Source: Siderastrea siderea
Lineage: Eukaryota; Cnidaria; Anthozoa; Scleractinia; Rhizangiidae
Direction: 5' to 3'
Length of the DNA stretch: 64,000 bases
Assembly (NCBI GenBank): GCA_964030785.1
Contig: OZ034969.1
Location: forward strand, 47,937,701 to 48,001,700
Positions 12,516-23,063 of this stretch are shown here, in pieces. The notes under the pieces are model-generated. The model had not been told where the DNA came from. It searched no databases and saw only the letters and a list, made by a program, of their open reading frames with translations. Every line of letters begins with the position of its first letter. The first letter of the stretch is position 1. Position numbers and translations under genes: made by a program.

Positions 12516-12760
12516 ACTAAATCAAAATACTCCATGCAATTACTAGGACGGTACTCTACACCACTAAGCACAATCACCAGAGACTGTGATATTTAAAAAA
12601 AATTGATTCCGCTAGTTTGCATATGCGTTACATAGGACCTAACCCCAGGCCTTCATATGACAACTAACCAGATTCGATCTCAGTCTCCTTCCGCAAAGGG
12701 TCCTTTGATCTATCCCTTCCACAGTTCACACCGGAGTTTGTATTTTTAATTTTCCTGCAG

Positions 12761-12832
12761 GTATTTGCATGCGAATAAGATTCAGAATCTACCTCCTGAC
12801 ATATTCTTTAGTCTTTTACAGTTGGAAGAGTT
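12761..12832 (+). CDS. LRR exon 5 (single LRR, lineage B)
   Basis: A 72-bp phase-2 exon between TTTTCCTGCAG and GTAAGT. It encodes YLHANKIQNLPPDIF, then FSLLQLEE and the split Leu. One core Ile is replaced by Asn, but the Leu scaffold is kept. Confidence 0.82.
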
Positions 12833-12879
12833 GTAAGTTTGACTTATAATTTGTTTGTTTATTATGAGAAACAATAAGA

Positions 12880-13190
12880 TCCTGGTAAAAAAATCTAGTA
12901 ACCTATCGATGCGAGAAATTTTGGTTCTGACGTCAGCGCACGCCCGCCCGTCCGTACGTACGTACGTTTCGCATTCAAGATCAGCGTGGCGTAATGGACA
13001 TTGCGTTTACCAGCGAAGCAGATATCTGGGTTCGATTCTCAGAGGGGAAAAATTCTGTTTGTTTTTACGTCTTTCAAGACCATATACGCCATATCTAACG
13101 GCTTCAATGAGAGTATTTTCAGCAATTAATAAGTACCAGCGAAAAGAGAAAGTGTGGCGCTCCGCTTTTATGATTGACTTAATCTAAATA
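12880..13190 (+). mobile_element. Second copy of the tRNA-headed SINE
   Basis: Matches 12215-12515. The head is clearer here: A-box-like GCGTGGCGTAATGGACA and B box GGTTCGATTCT near 13028-13038. The 3' end is GGCGCTCCGCTTTTATGATT. It lies just downstream of LRR exon 5 and recurs downstream of exons 7 and 9. Confidence 0.65.
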
Positions 13191-13434
13191 TTAGATGCAA
13201 TAACTAGGACCCTACTCACACTAACCCTAAACCTCTACACCACTGAGTACAATCACCTGGGACTGTTATATTTTAAAAGTTGATTCTGCCAGCTGACCTA
13301 TACATTACATAAGAGCTAACCCCAGGCCTCCATATGAGGAACCAGTTTCGATCTCAGTCTCTTTCTGTCAAGGACCCTCTGATCTATCCTTTCCAGTGTT
13401 CATTACTGAGTTTATTTTTGTTATTTTCCTACAG

Positions 13435-13506
13435 GTCTTTGCATGTGAATGAGATTCAGATTCTACCTCCTGACTTATTCAATAATCTGTCAGAGTTGGA
13501 TCGGTT
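13435..13506 (+). CDS. LRR exon 6 (single LRR, lineage B; first copy of the B exon)
   Basis: A 72-bp phase-2 exon between TTTTCCTACAG and GTAAGT. It encodes SLHVNEIQILPPDLF, then NNLSELDR and the split Leu. Near-identical exons are at 28043 and 47039, each opening a copy of the same long intron. The DLF variant is shared with the 47039 exon, while 28043 has DIF. Confidence 0.85.
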
Positions 13507-13874
13507 GTAAGTTTGTCTCGTATATTTTTTTGTTTATTATCAGTAGTAATATAAGCACTGCTGGAGCCCCTTTTTGGGATGGTTTCTTATTAAACGTGGG
13601 GTGGAAAGAATATGACGTCATGATAGGATTGAGGTGGTTTCTCATTTAAAACGAGGTGGCATCTTATTCAACGGAAAGTTCGGCGTCACTTCATCAGGGT
13701 CTTAATTGGTTGTTATTAATCAACAAGCGCATCCATTGGTTGCCTTTTTTAAACGGAGGGCGACCGGGCAAGAAAGAAAGCCACCGTGCTTTATTTCTCA
13801 TCATCATGAAAAGACGACTAAAATAGTTGACGATCAAGGATTTGATATGTCATCACATACAATCCCCCTGGAGA

Positions 13875-14039
13875 ATGGCAGCAAATCAGTTGAGTACTTT
13901 TGATATCGTGAGGTCTCCCGAAACGATGATGGACAAGATAGTTGAATCCTTGGAAAGTTACCTCGCAGACGGCAATGGATTCCTGCTATTAGAGTTGGTT
14001 CCACAACGTATGATGAAGACTGTTGTTTTGGCCTATTAA
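13875..14039 (+). CDS. Coiled-coil module, 5' ORF, copy 1
   Basis: A 54-codon ORF starting MAANQLSTFDIVRSPETMMD and continuing with an acidic stretch and LLLELVPQRMMKT. The family is not recognised. The ATG is at the same place in all three intron copies, in an AGAATGG context. A TGACGTCATG (CRE-like) palindrome lies about 265 bp upstream at 13611-13620 and recurs in the other copies. The second ORF segment follows at 14554 after an intron-like gap ending in TTTAG. This could be a nested small gene, a captured gene fragment or a mobile-element ORF. Confidence 0.4.
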   Translation: MAANQLSTFDIVRSPETMMDKIVESLESYLADGNGFLLLELVPQRMMKTVVLAY

Positions 14040-14553
14040 CTTTCGCTTGTTCTAGTCTGTTCTTTAGGCTAAGGCTTACCTTGCAAGCTCTGCCAAAATG
14101 TCATAATCTGTCAACAAAATTGATAGCACTACCTTCATTAGCTTTAAAATACAGTATCTAAGTTGCTTTTCATACTAGTATGTATTCATTAGGGGGAATA
14201 GACGTTCTCTCGTTTTCCGTGACTGCAGTACGTAGGCGATCGCGGTCCAATATGAAGAAATAAGCGGGCTTGTTACGGTAACTTGACAGATGACTAAGTG
14301 CGTCACAAAGCATTTACGTAATGAACTTTTTTATTTACCGTGGGTAGATCACTGTGTCTGAGTTTGGTCTTGATCTAGTCTAAGTGATTTTCCCACGGTC
14401 ACGTGAGTAATGACGTCGTTATATGACAGTCCTTTTACCTAGATCTGTAAACTTCTGTTCTACTTCGTCCCAGAACCTATACTTATTACATTTGAAGCCA
14501 ATTATTACACTTGTGGCCTCAACACTGTTTCCTCTGTCCAACGCATGATTTAG

Positions 14554-14582
14554 AAGGTTCCCTTTACGATGAGAACAAATTA
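14554..14582 (+). pseudogene. Coiled-coil module, 3' ORF, copy 1: 5' part before the Gypsy insertion
   Basis: Begins after a TGATTTAG acceptor-like site and reads GSLYDENKLV. The frame is cut by the Gypsy element inserted at GTGGA (14583-14587) and resumes at 21384 in the same frame. Confidence 0.5.
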
Positions 14583-14587
14583 GTGGA
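14583..14587 (+). repeat. Target-site duplication GTGGA (left)
   Basis: GTGGA precedes the left LTR and recurs after the right LTR at 21384-21388. The paralogous uninterrupted sites near 29200 and 48160 have a single similar ATGGA or ATAGA. Confidence 0.9.
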
Positions 14588-14743
14588 TGTAGTACTTTTC
14601 AGGGGCCACTAAAGCCATAGACTCTAGCAACACTTACAGTCGCTGTTACACACACGTACACTCAAATGCACCCCCTTCGCTTAGTCACATGACTCTCGGT
14701 TTCCCGCGCTAGGAAAGTCCCGGATGTACTAACGAACACTACA
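14588..14743 (-). repeat. 3' LTR of the Gypsy element (156 bp)
   Basis: Matches 21228-21383 along its length (GGGGCCACTAA, then ACACACACGTACACTCAAA and CTCTCGGTTTCCC blocks). Just inside it, on the minus strand, is the purine tract GATGAGGGAGGA, the expected polypurine tract. Confidence 0.9.
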
Positions 14744-14891
14744 TCCTCCCTCATCCATCCATCCATCCATCCATCCATCCATCCATGCATACATACATAC
14801 ATACATACATACATACATACATACATACATACATACATACATACATACATACATACATACATACATACATACATACATACATACATACATA
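14744..14891. repeat. (ATCC)n-(ATAC)n microsatellite
   Basis: A run of ATCC units followed by about 30 ATAC units, between the polypurine tract and the integrase end. Its MYVC-repeat translation is not a protein. Confidence 0.95.
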
Positions 14892-15051
14892 CTATATTGT
14901 CTCCTCCCCAAAGGGACTTTTCAGGAACAATCAATAAAATAACTAATTACAACACTTAACTTATTACTAATGACAACGTCTTTAAAGGTAGATAGAAAAC
15001 TTTCAGAAATGCAACCCTCTCAAAGTTGCAACTATCATAGCAAAGTCACTG

Positions 15052-16281
15052 TCACCTTGAGGTGGTAACATAGTCACTAAGTTTCTGGGCGGGGGGAGGG
15101 TGTCGGATGACTCTCCCCGATCTCCTTGATAAGGGTTGTTCCTGGATTGGACTCTGATCTGCAGCTGGACTGACACTTACTCCTGTCTCCAGCCTGGGTG
15201 TGATTTCTTGTCCAGATGTGTGCACACGCGGTACCACTATGGGACCTGAGAGGTTCGTCGCATTTGGCTCTATGTTTAGAGTCACAAATCGTTTGACATG
15301 CTGGATGATACGCTTGTACTCCGCGCCTTGAGGCGACTTTAACTGGACCTGATCACCATAACGTGCTGTCACCTGGTATGGTTCTTGCTCATAGTATGAG
15401 ACAGGTTATTCTCCTTCCTCTTCTCCTGTATATACTTCTCTGTTGCCTGGTGCCTCTTGTCAACATAACCTGCACCAATCTGCTTCTTCTCTACATCTCG
15501 ATCTCTAGTTTGCTGATATCTCAGCTGTCCAGCAACTTCTGGTAATTTAGTGGACATTTTCCTTGCAAACAGTAATTCTACAGTGCTCCTGCCAGTCGTT
15601 GTGTGCGGAGGGAACGGTGAGCTAAGAGGAACTTATTCAACTCCAATCTCCAGTTTCGCCCTTCGGCATGGGCAGCCAGCCCTCATTGCTTTTAAAAGAG
15701 AACAATTTTCTCTTTTGGCCTCTACGTTTGCTCCTGGCTATAGTGGCGTGGTCAATCTATGCTTGTTTCCCATTTCATTCAGGTACTCTTCCATTTCCGC
15801 GGACGCCAGGCTGGGCCCGTTGTCGGTTCTCAGGGTGCTGGATACTCCATATCTAGAGAGCTGTTTGTCTACGCACGTGATGATCACCTCAGAAGTGGTA
15901 GATTTAATTACATCAACTTCCACCCATCGGCTGAAATAATCTACTAGAACCAGCAGTCCAATGCTAAATCTTGCCATGGCCTCTTAGGCATCCTGGTTGT
16001 TTTTACTAGTGGGTCGCGGTCTCCTTTGTCACAAGTTGACACCCATAACATTCTCGGCACTTCCGTTCTGCATCCTTATCGACCCCCGGCCACCACATCT
16101 TAGATTTCAGTCGCTCCTTCATTTTCACTACCCCCTGGTGGACCTCATGTGCAAGTTCCAAAACTCTCTGCCTCAAGACTTTAGGAATCACCATTCTTGT
16201 TCCACGCAAGATGACTAGACCAATAAAGCTCAGTTCGTTACGCACCCAGACATATGGCTTTGTGCTCTGTCCCAGTTCCAC
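15052..16281 (-). pseudogene. Gypsy integrase region, decayed
   Basis: Order on the minus strand: an HHCC zinc-binding region at about 16080-16200 (HEVHQGVVKMKERL, then CRECYGC); the catalytic core at 15738-15977 with the first Asp in VLVDYFSRWVEVD and the second in RTDNGPS; the expected Glu region near 15720, degraded; and a C-terminal domain at 15369-15557 (MSTKLPEVAGQL) and 15052-15372 (ARYGDQVQLKSPQGAEYKR). Integrase inserts the cDNA copy into host DNA. Stops and frameshifts separate the pieces, so it is inactive. Confidence 0.85.
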
Positions 16282-16434
16282 TCACAAGGCAACTCCGCAC
16301 TGCTTGCAACTCCTCATCCTTTGCTCAGGCACTCTCAATCTCTTGAATATTAAGTGCTACGGGAACAGCGCTTAGGGTAACCATTCGAACGTGCTCCTCA
16401 TCGTGACGGTATTTCTCTGAAGCGGGGATCATTG

Positions 16435-17271
16435 TCAAACGTGATAAGGCATCTGCAATGTTGTCTCCAGATTTAACACAGAATACTTGTTATTGTAGAG
16501 CTGCAGTCTCAGCAACCAGCTCTCGATTCGTGCTGACGGTTTAGATCCTCCTGAGTAGATCACCTTCAAGGCCTCGTGATCTGTCACCAAATCAAAGGTC
16601 TGCAACCGGTACGGGTATAAGGCGAAGCGCTCACATGCCCACACTAGGGCCTGAATGCCTCCTTTTCTGTTTGGCTGTACCTCCTTTCGACACTGCTAAT
16701 GCTTCTGCTGGCATAGAAAACGGCTCGACTCTCTCCATTCTTCTCCTGGACCAAAACCGCACCTAGCCCCTCAGGACTCGCATCAGCTATCACCCGAGTG
16801 TGTGCATCTTTGTCAAAATAGGCTAAAACTGGCGCACTGGCTAATTGCTGTTTCACTTCCTGAAATGATCTCTCCTGTTCACTGCCCCTTACAAAGGATA
16901 CCCCCTGTCTGGAAATTGCTCTTGGAGGCTTTTCGACAGTTGCAAAATTAGGAATAAATCGTGCACTAAAGCCAACCATCCCAAGAAAGCTTCTAACCTC
17001 TGTTGGAGTAGAAGGGCGGCTTGCCTCCAACACAGCACGGACCTTGTCTTCTAATGTACCGATACCGTACTTTGACACTAGGAGCCCCATAGAGACTACC
17101 TTGTCCGTTCTGAATTGGTATTTCTCGAGGTTGAGGTTCTTCTCCTCCAATCTCTGTATCACCCTATGGAGATTCCTGTCATGTTCCTGATTATCCTTGC
17201 CATGTACTATCAAGTCATCCGCAATATTCTGGAGACCACCAATGTCTGAGACCACTTGTCTTATTATCTGC
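16435..17271 (-). pseudogene. Gypsy reverse transcriptase 3' half and RNase H
   Basis: The RT active-site motif is seen as NIADDLIVHGKD, followed by the thumb region (RSFLGMVGFSARFIPNF) and an RNase H start with Asp in RVIADASPEGLGAVL. RNase H continues in a second frame at 16435-16644 (LVTDHEALKVIY). There is a frameshift near 16644. The RT is cut at about 17271 by the inserted element; the N-terminal palm portion lies beyond 19533. Confidence 0.88.
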
Positions 17272-18274
17272 CATGAGAACCCTCATAGACGATTTTTTGG
17301 CTCGCTGTTGGAAGCCTTAGTTGCTATGGACGCTAACATTGATCTAATTAAATGCTCGAAAATCTAATTAAGTGAATCCATCGTTTAAGCCAATCATAGA
17401 GTGTAAGGGAATTTGATCTTGATTTCCGTTTTCAACGCTCGCAGTTGGAGTTTGATTTGCGGCCGAAAACATACATCCGGCACGTTTCACGCATCGAATT
17501 TGAAACCCTAGCTTTTTCGCCGCGACGGAAACCTGAAAATGGGGAAACATTCAAGCTTCTTGAGTTGTTTTTCGAACTTTTGTAGGATCTTTCAGTGGTC
17601 GCGCTACCTTTGTGAAGACACTACGATTTTTGTCGAGTGCAGACGCGATGATGAAATATAATAATCACGAGTGCTTTTTTAATTTTAAAAAAACGTTCAC
17701 ATCATCGAAAACAACGGTGTCATCCCTAACGTTATCATTGTGATGTATTTCGGTAATTTGCACCACAGAGATCAATTTGCTCAAAATTCCTTTGTTGTAC
17801 TTTCCCTGTAATAAGCAATTTTCGCTATTGTTTTGCGATAAGCCGCTGCCCATTCGAATTTGGTATATCGGATTATGGAATAGCGGGCGCACACGCAAGC
17901 CAGAGGCAACTTAACCAGCGATCGCGTTACAAGACTTGGAAGCGGGAATTGAAGGGAAAGCGCGCGCTTTCGAAAGAACGATCATGCCACGACGCTCGCG
18001 TGAAAATTCAATCGATGAGAAACGCAGGATAAGAAATGAAAGAAACAAAAGAAAACGATTGTCTCGGATTATGGAAAGAGAGGCCAAGAAAATCGAAAAC
18101 AGAAAGAAAGAGACACGTATTCACGTGCTAAATAACTGGCTCGTGTTTACTATGCCAAATGGAAGGAACTAGTCGAACAGAATAAAAGAGGAACACTGGA
18201 CAGAACCAAGGTATGACTTAAATTTTATAAACAGGGCCAATCACAGTATTTAAGATCGCACTTAATATTTTTGT

Positions 18275-18800
18275 TTATCTGAACTGGCGGGTGTTGCGCC
18301 TCATACAGTTCGATGTAACATAAACAGTACCAATCACAGAATTGAGATCGCACGTAATATTTTTGTCCATCTGAACTGGCGGGTGTTGCGCCTTACACGG
18401 TTCGATGTAACATGAACAGTACTGATCACAAAATTTAAGATCGCACCTAATATTTTTATCCATCTGAACTGGCGGGTGTTGCGCCTCATACAGTTCGATG
18501 TAACATAAACAGTACTGATCACAACATTTAAGATCGCACTTAATATTTTTATCCATCTGAACTGGCGGGTGTTGCGCCTCATACAGTTCGATGTAACATA
18601 AACAATACTAATCACAGAATTAAGATCGCACTTAATTTCTTTGCCCATCTGAACTGGCGGGTGTTGCGCCTCATACAGTTCGATGTAATATAAACAGTAC
18701 TGATCACAAAATGTAAGATCGTACTTAACATTTTTATCCATCTGAACTGGCGGGTGTTGCGCCCAATACAGTTCAATGTAACACAAACAGTACTAATCAT
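18275..18800. repeat. Minisatellite, about 6 units of 92-93 bp
   Basis: Unit starts (ATCTGAACTGGCGGGTGTTG) lie at about 18277, 18369, 18462, 18555, 18647 and 18740. Because 93 is divisible by 3, it gives repetitive 31-residue pseudo-ORFs on the minus strand. Units are highly similar, which suggests recent expansion. Confidence 0.95.
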
Positions 18801-19474
18801 AGACTCACTGAGCGGAATTGTAAACGGAAGTGAAGAACATATCTTACTTCCTGACAATAAAAAATGTCAACTCACCCTACCCTTGCTAATTTCCAATGAT
18901 AAACAAAACTGAATGAAGCATAATTATAAGAGAATATGAGAATATGAGAGTATGAGAATATATATATTTTCCAATTCACCCATTCATTACTAGAATATTG
19001 CAGTAAATGACCGAAAACATCAAGTCCAGGTCGTCTAATGTTTGCATGTACAACAATTTCAAATTATAACACCCTCCCACCTAACCTTCCCCTCGCACTG
19101 AAAAAAGTGGACAGACTGCGTGTCGTATTGTCTGTCGCGTTTACTCGCCTCGCCTGACTATTAATTATTCGGCTCAGTACGGCATGTCTGAAGAAGGGGA
19201 GGCGAACTACCGGAAGGCTGAACCGCAAGTAAAAAGAACGAAGCGAAGCGGTTCTTGCGCTCGGATGTTTCGATATTTCGCAAGCACCGTGAAAAGTTGA
19301 CGTGTGACTGATGGTTAACATTCGTTTTACCAGAGAACACACGAGAGTCCAACTGTGTGCTCTGTCAAGTGTTGACGTGTGACTGACGATTAACATTCGT
19401 TTACTAGAGGCCAGAGGAGAATCCGACTGTGTGCTCTGTCAACGGCTCCTATTGTCTTATAGCGGGTAGGGATC

Positions 19475-19505
19475 AAAGTTCGGTCATTTCAGATGACCGA
19501 ACTTT
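19475..19505. other. Perfect hairpin near the element's right end
   Basis: AAAGTTCGGTCAT and its exact complement flank a TTCAG loop. It sits 13 bp inside the right 15-bp TIR. Confidence 0.9.
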
Positions 19506-19533
19506 CCGTTTCTAAGGCATGAGGGTTCTCATG

Positions 19534-20080
19534 TATACTTCTCAGGTGCAGAGTTTACTCCAAAACTCAGTCTCTTGTACCTATATAACCCATCATGTGT
19601 AACAAACGTGGTTGTCCCTAGCGTACTCGTCTAACTCGATCTGGTGAAATCGCAGATGAAGATCTTGTTTTACGCATGTCCACACACAGCCTGATATCCC
19701 CTGACGCTTTGGGTGCTACTCACAAGGTCAGCCCATCTATCCGCTCAACTATATCCTTAGCGATGAGGTCTTAGACTTTTGCATTTACTTTCTCTCGCAG
19801 TGCGAATTGTAACGTTTTGGCTTCTGAGCTAACGGTGTCACCTCCGGGTCAATGTGGATTTCAACTTGCAGTCCTTAAGCTTGCTAACACCGTCAAAAAC
19901 ACTCTCGCGCTTAGCCTGAAGACCTGTGGCTAAATCCTCCCCAACAACACTGCATTCAAACTCAGTACCTGCACCAAGACCAATTCGAAGCAGGCTCAGA
20001 GCCTTTGAAGTCGCATGACCCAGTAGATACCTACCACTCTTGATCACCACAAATTGCGAATTTATTTTCTTATGACTCAC
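19534..20080 (-). pseudogene. Gypsy protease-RT linker and N-terminal RT
   Basis: On the minus strand, 19838-20080 continues from the protease domain (SHKKINSQFVVIKSGRYLLG). After a frameshift, the RT palm with FHQIELDEY and LSFGVNSAPEKY lies at 19534-19660, interrupted by stops. It joins the RT half on the other side of the 17272-19533 insertion. Confidence 0.8.
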
Positions 20081-20087
20081 TGAAATC

Positions 20088-20435
20088 TCAACTTACAACC
20101 TGACCGATCACCTCCAACTCCTTCCCACCATATGCATACAGCCGCTTGTAGCAGCGCTCTCTCTTCGCCTTAAAACCTTGCGCCTTACGTTCCTCGTACT
20201 CATTCACCCTCACGAGACTGCTTACGGATCCAGAATCAATAAATACTTTTGTTGTAATGCCATCAACACTAACTTCTGTCACAGGTTCTTTACAACTAGT
20301 TGCATTACACGTTTCTTCTTGATTCTCAGACACGGTCAATGCAAGAGCACAGTTCTCCTCTCTACAGCTGCCTCTCAATCCCCCACAAGTTAGCACTGTG
20401 ACGTGGACATCTACCAAAAACCCTCTGTCGCTCAC
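20088..20435 (-). pseudogene. Gypsy retropepsin-like protease
   Basis: The aspartic protease signature appears as VFIDSGSVSSLV (Asp-Ser-Gly). It would cleave the Gag-Pol polyprotein. The reading frame is open for 115 codons but is displaced relative to gag. Confidence 0.8.
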
Positions 20436-21227
20436 TCGTTTTAATTATCTCTAGCTTCATAACCATCACTCTCTCTTCGACAACACAAAGCAAAATGGTC
20501 ATACCTTCCACACTTGGCAAATTTCTTTCCTTTCGCTGGACAGTTCCTATTCTTGGCATATTGACCTTCTCTTCCGTAATGGTAGCTCACCCTCCTTTCC
20601 TTGCTTCACTTTGACTGCATTGACACTGCCTCCTTCTACCTGCTGTGGACGTGTTGTCATGTTTATTGCGTCTCTTCCAGCCGCTTCCCACGCACGAGCT
20701 TTATCTAAGGTTTCTCCCAGTGTAATATTTCTCTGTTCTAACAGCTTTCTCTTCAGCTCGAAATGTGTTAGCTTCTCAATCAGTTGATTCCTCAAAATTT
20801 CGTTCAAACTCGTCCCGAAATCGCAATTTAGTGCTTGTTTTCTCAGGCGAACCATAAACTGGTCAGCGGTGTCCCCTTCCCTCGGGGTCAACTGACGAAA
20901 AACATGGCGTTCGTAGGGAATTTCTCCTTGACTCGACAGTAGAAATCCAGCTCGCGAATAGCTATTTTGTAAGCATTGCCACCGGTGTCCTGAATAGGAG
21001 CAGGATCTTGTAAGTCCTCGAAGATGGAAGATGACTTGTACTTCCATCCCGGCAAAATGTAAGAGTTGAGACGTCTCCTTACGCACATTATCGATGCTCT
21101 TCCCTTCGGCATAATATTCGAACGCAAGCTTCCATTTACGAAACCTCTCCGCGACTTCCGAAGCAGATCCGGTCAAATCCGATGATGGCAAACACTTCTC
21201 AGTCATTTGTCCCACACTCGTCGCCAA
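20436..21227 (-). pseudogene. Gypsy gag with degraded zinc knuckle
   Basis: The capsid-like region starts around MTEKCLPSSDLTGSASEV; the first in-frame ATG is about 21 bases inside 21227. It is frameshifted twice: an internal segment (EDLQDPAPIQDTGG) is in another frame at 20935-21030, and the frame then returns (YERHVFRQLTPREGDTADQF). A zinc-knuckle remnant AKCGRYDHFALCC lies near 20480-20530, with one expected Cys replaced by Phe. Confidence 0.85.
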
Positions 21228-21383
21228 TGTAGTATTTCTAAGGGGCCACTAAGGGCAGAAACTCGAGCAACATTTATAGTCGCTGTTACACACACGTACA
21301 CTCAAAAGCACCCCCTTCGCTTAGTCACACGACTCTCGGTTTCCCACGCTAGGGAAGTCCCGGATGTACTCACGAACACTACG
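21228..21383 (-). repeat. 5' LTR of the Gypsy element (156 bp)
   Basis: Matches 14588-14743 with several substitutions, so the insertion is not very recent. The adjoining minus-strand TGGCGACGAGTGTGGGA is placed as a primer-binding site, possibly for a tRNA-Arg type primer (low certainty). Confidence 0.88.
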
Positions 21384-21731
21384 GTGGAGGAACAGCAAGA
21401 AATTCGTACCTTGTGGAATCAATTTAAGTTACTTGAAGAAGAAAAGATAAAAATGGTATCTGTTGCAAATGACGACCTTCATCGTCAACAAGCATTTACG
21501 GTGTCAACACACAGCCTTCTCATTGAGGTAAACACTGCTCGTCGATTATCAGAGACGATTGCTGACCGCTGGCGCCAACGTTTTGAAAAAAGAATATCAA
21601 AAAATGCTTTTCAATCACTGGGACTTGACAGCGTCGGCGAAATCGTGTTGTCTGAAGCGGAATTATTGCTTTACTGTCGTTTAATAAAGCAGGGTTCCTT
21701 TATAGCTCGTCACATAATCGAATGCACGTGA
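21384..21731 (+). pseudogene. Coiled-coil module, 3' ORF, copy 1: part after the Gypsy insertion
   Basis: Starts with the right GTGGA duplication and continues EEQQEIRTLWNQFKLLEEEK, then MVSVANDDLHRQQAF, then ARRLSETIADRWRQRFEK and GEIVLSEAELL. It is shorter than copies 2 and 3: the segment matching SYNICHSQHTAFINF is missing. The heptad-like Leu/Glu/Lys pattern suggests a coiled coil. The family is not recognised. Confidence 0.5.
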
Positions 21732-22684
21732 TTCTGTTGTTTGATGAGCGCCAAGCGAATTGTTTATTGTCTGAAACATGAAAAAGGCTGTGTGCTTACT
21801 ATTAAAAGATAATTAACTTGAAGCTTTGCTTTTTTGAAAATGGTATTTCCTGTGGTGCACTTCACCTTTTTTTGAAAAGCACGTTTTTCTGCGTGACACT
21901 CAATTTGATCGTAATTTTTCTCTGGCGGCCATTCTTGCAGCCACGACGTGCATGCGGCCACGACGTTCTGTTCATCCAAAATCTAAAATTGGCAAGTCCG
22001 TCTTGTGTTTGCTGTCGTGGAAATTTGTACTTCGGCTAAGTAAACACAGGACTACAACGCGAATAAAATCCTGCAAGACTTCACGTACACAAAACAGCAC
22101 ATTCGAAGTAGATCCAACTCGCGAATGGAAAACACTTCAAAGCCCGTGGGTCTTACTCCCGTAGTATAAGCTGCATGGGTATGTGCTGCTGTTGAGGCAA
22201 GGGCCCGGTTTCGGTGTCCCGGTGGCACAACCCCTTCCAACATCTCACAGAATACCCCCCGGGGGCCTTAATTTAGGTTTAGGGTTTTGCTTTTGTTTAA
22301 GAAGAAAACAGGCGTATCAACTTGAAAAAGTAGCCTGAAATAAAATGTTGAAATTCGTTATCATATTTTAAAGCGTAAAGACCGGCTTTGTAACTTTATT
22401 TTCCTTTTTTTTGTCTATTATTTTCATTGGATCTTCAGTAGCCTTTGCCGTCTTTGTTTACTTTTATGATACACTTAATAATTACCCGGTATGCTGTTTA
22501 CACAAGCTGTCTATGCGTTATACTCTGTTGTGTTATTTATGAAAGTAAAGCCAATTACTGGTACACCTCATGTTTGAACAACAAAAGTGGAAACCCAGAT
22601 TCGCCTGTGCATTCGCACGTACACAGTGTTACAGTTTCTTTATACCGTGACAGACTACTGTTACCAGTTACTTTAAAATCAAAA

Positions 22685-23027
22685 TTTGTCTCACGATGTA
22701 ATCGCTTTGAGTTGTTGATCGCGACGTTTCGACTGCAATACTGCTAGTCTTCATCAGGCGATGAGGTCGATTGTTTACTTGTCGCTATTTGTGGCATGAT
22801 GGTTCGCTGCTATTGGTGCGTTTCGATCCTCATTATTATTCCTACTATTAGATGTTGTTCCCTCACAGGTCTGGTTTGGTCGGCTGTTGTGCTTTCTGAT
22901 CGTAGGTATCGAAGCTTCAGGAATTTCGATTCCACTATCTCTATTGATGTTATTAGGTGAAGTCTTATATGGATAGCCTCTTTGACCCTACGTGTGTACC
23001 AGTGAGGGTCACGATCAATAAACTTAA
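22685..23027 (-). mobile_element. Penelope-like element 3' end, left inverted arm
   Basis: Inverse copy of 23064-23412. On the minus strand it encodes the tail HWYTRRVKEAIHIRLH and NINRDSGIEIPEA, typical (from memory) of the C-terminal region of cnidarian Penelope-like proteins, followed by a hammerhead-like motif. Confidence 0.75.
22715..22757 (-). ncRNA. Hammerhead ribozyme motif (Penelope 3' region)
   Basis: On the minus strand CUGAUGA (22757-22751), then a stem II of GACU pairing with AGUC, then GAAAC (22730-22726) in the correct order and spacing. Penelope-like elements are known to carry hammerhead ribozymes in their terminal repeats. A clear stem III with a UH cleavage site was not obvious by eye. 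Confidence 0.55.
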
Positions 23028-23063
23028 CTAACGAAACGGGGCGTCTTCCTATCTGGAAAGAAG

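Larger units (their letters stand above)
17272..19533. mobile_element. 2.26-kb inserted element with 15-bp TIRs, minisatellite core and subterminal hairpin
   Basis: The Gypsy RT reading (LSFGVNSAPEKY) stops at about 19534 and resumes (QIIRQVVSDIGG) at about 17271, so everything between is an insertion. The ends are perfect 15-bp inverted repeats: CATGAGAACCCTCAT at 17272-17286 and its complement at 19519-19533. Inside are a 93-bp minisatellite (about 18275-18790), a duplicated block of about 75 bp at 19290-19442, and a perfect 13-bp-stem hairpin at 19475-19505 followed by CTAA. There is no transposase ORF. The combination of short TIRs, a minisatellite and a 3' hairpin recalls non-autonomous Helentron-type elements, but that classification is inference. 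Confidence 0.75.
14588..21383 (-). mobile_element. Ty3/Gypsy LTR retrotransposon, inactivated
   Basis: Reading on the minus strand: 5' LTR (21228-21383), gag, retropepsin, RT, RNase H, integrase, then a purine-rich tract and the 3' LTR (14588-14743). LTRs begin TGTAGT and end ACTAC(A/G), and the whole is flanked by GTGGA. The coding region has several frameshifts and stops, and the RT is split by an unrelated 2.26-kb insertion at 17272-19533. It lies antisense to the host gene, in an intron and inside the coiled-coil module. Confidence 0.93.

Noticed and set aside
14662..14934. MYVC-repeat open frames
   Set aside because: Translation of the (ATAC)n/(ATCC)n microsatellite.
18275..18857. Repetitive minus-strand ORFs of 31-residue units
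   Set aside because: The 93-bp minisatellite unit is divisible by three and stays open by chance; no start or conserved domain.
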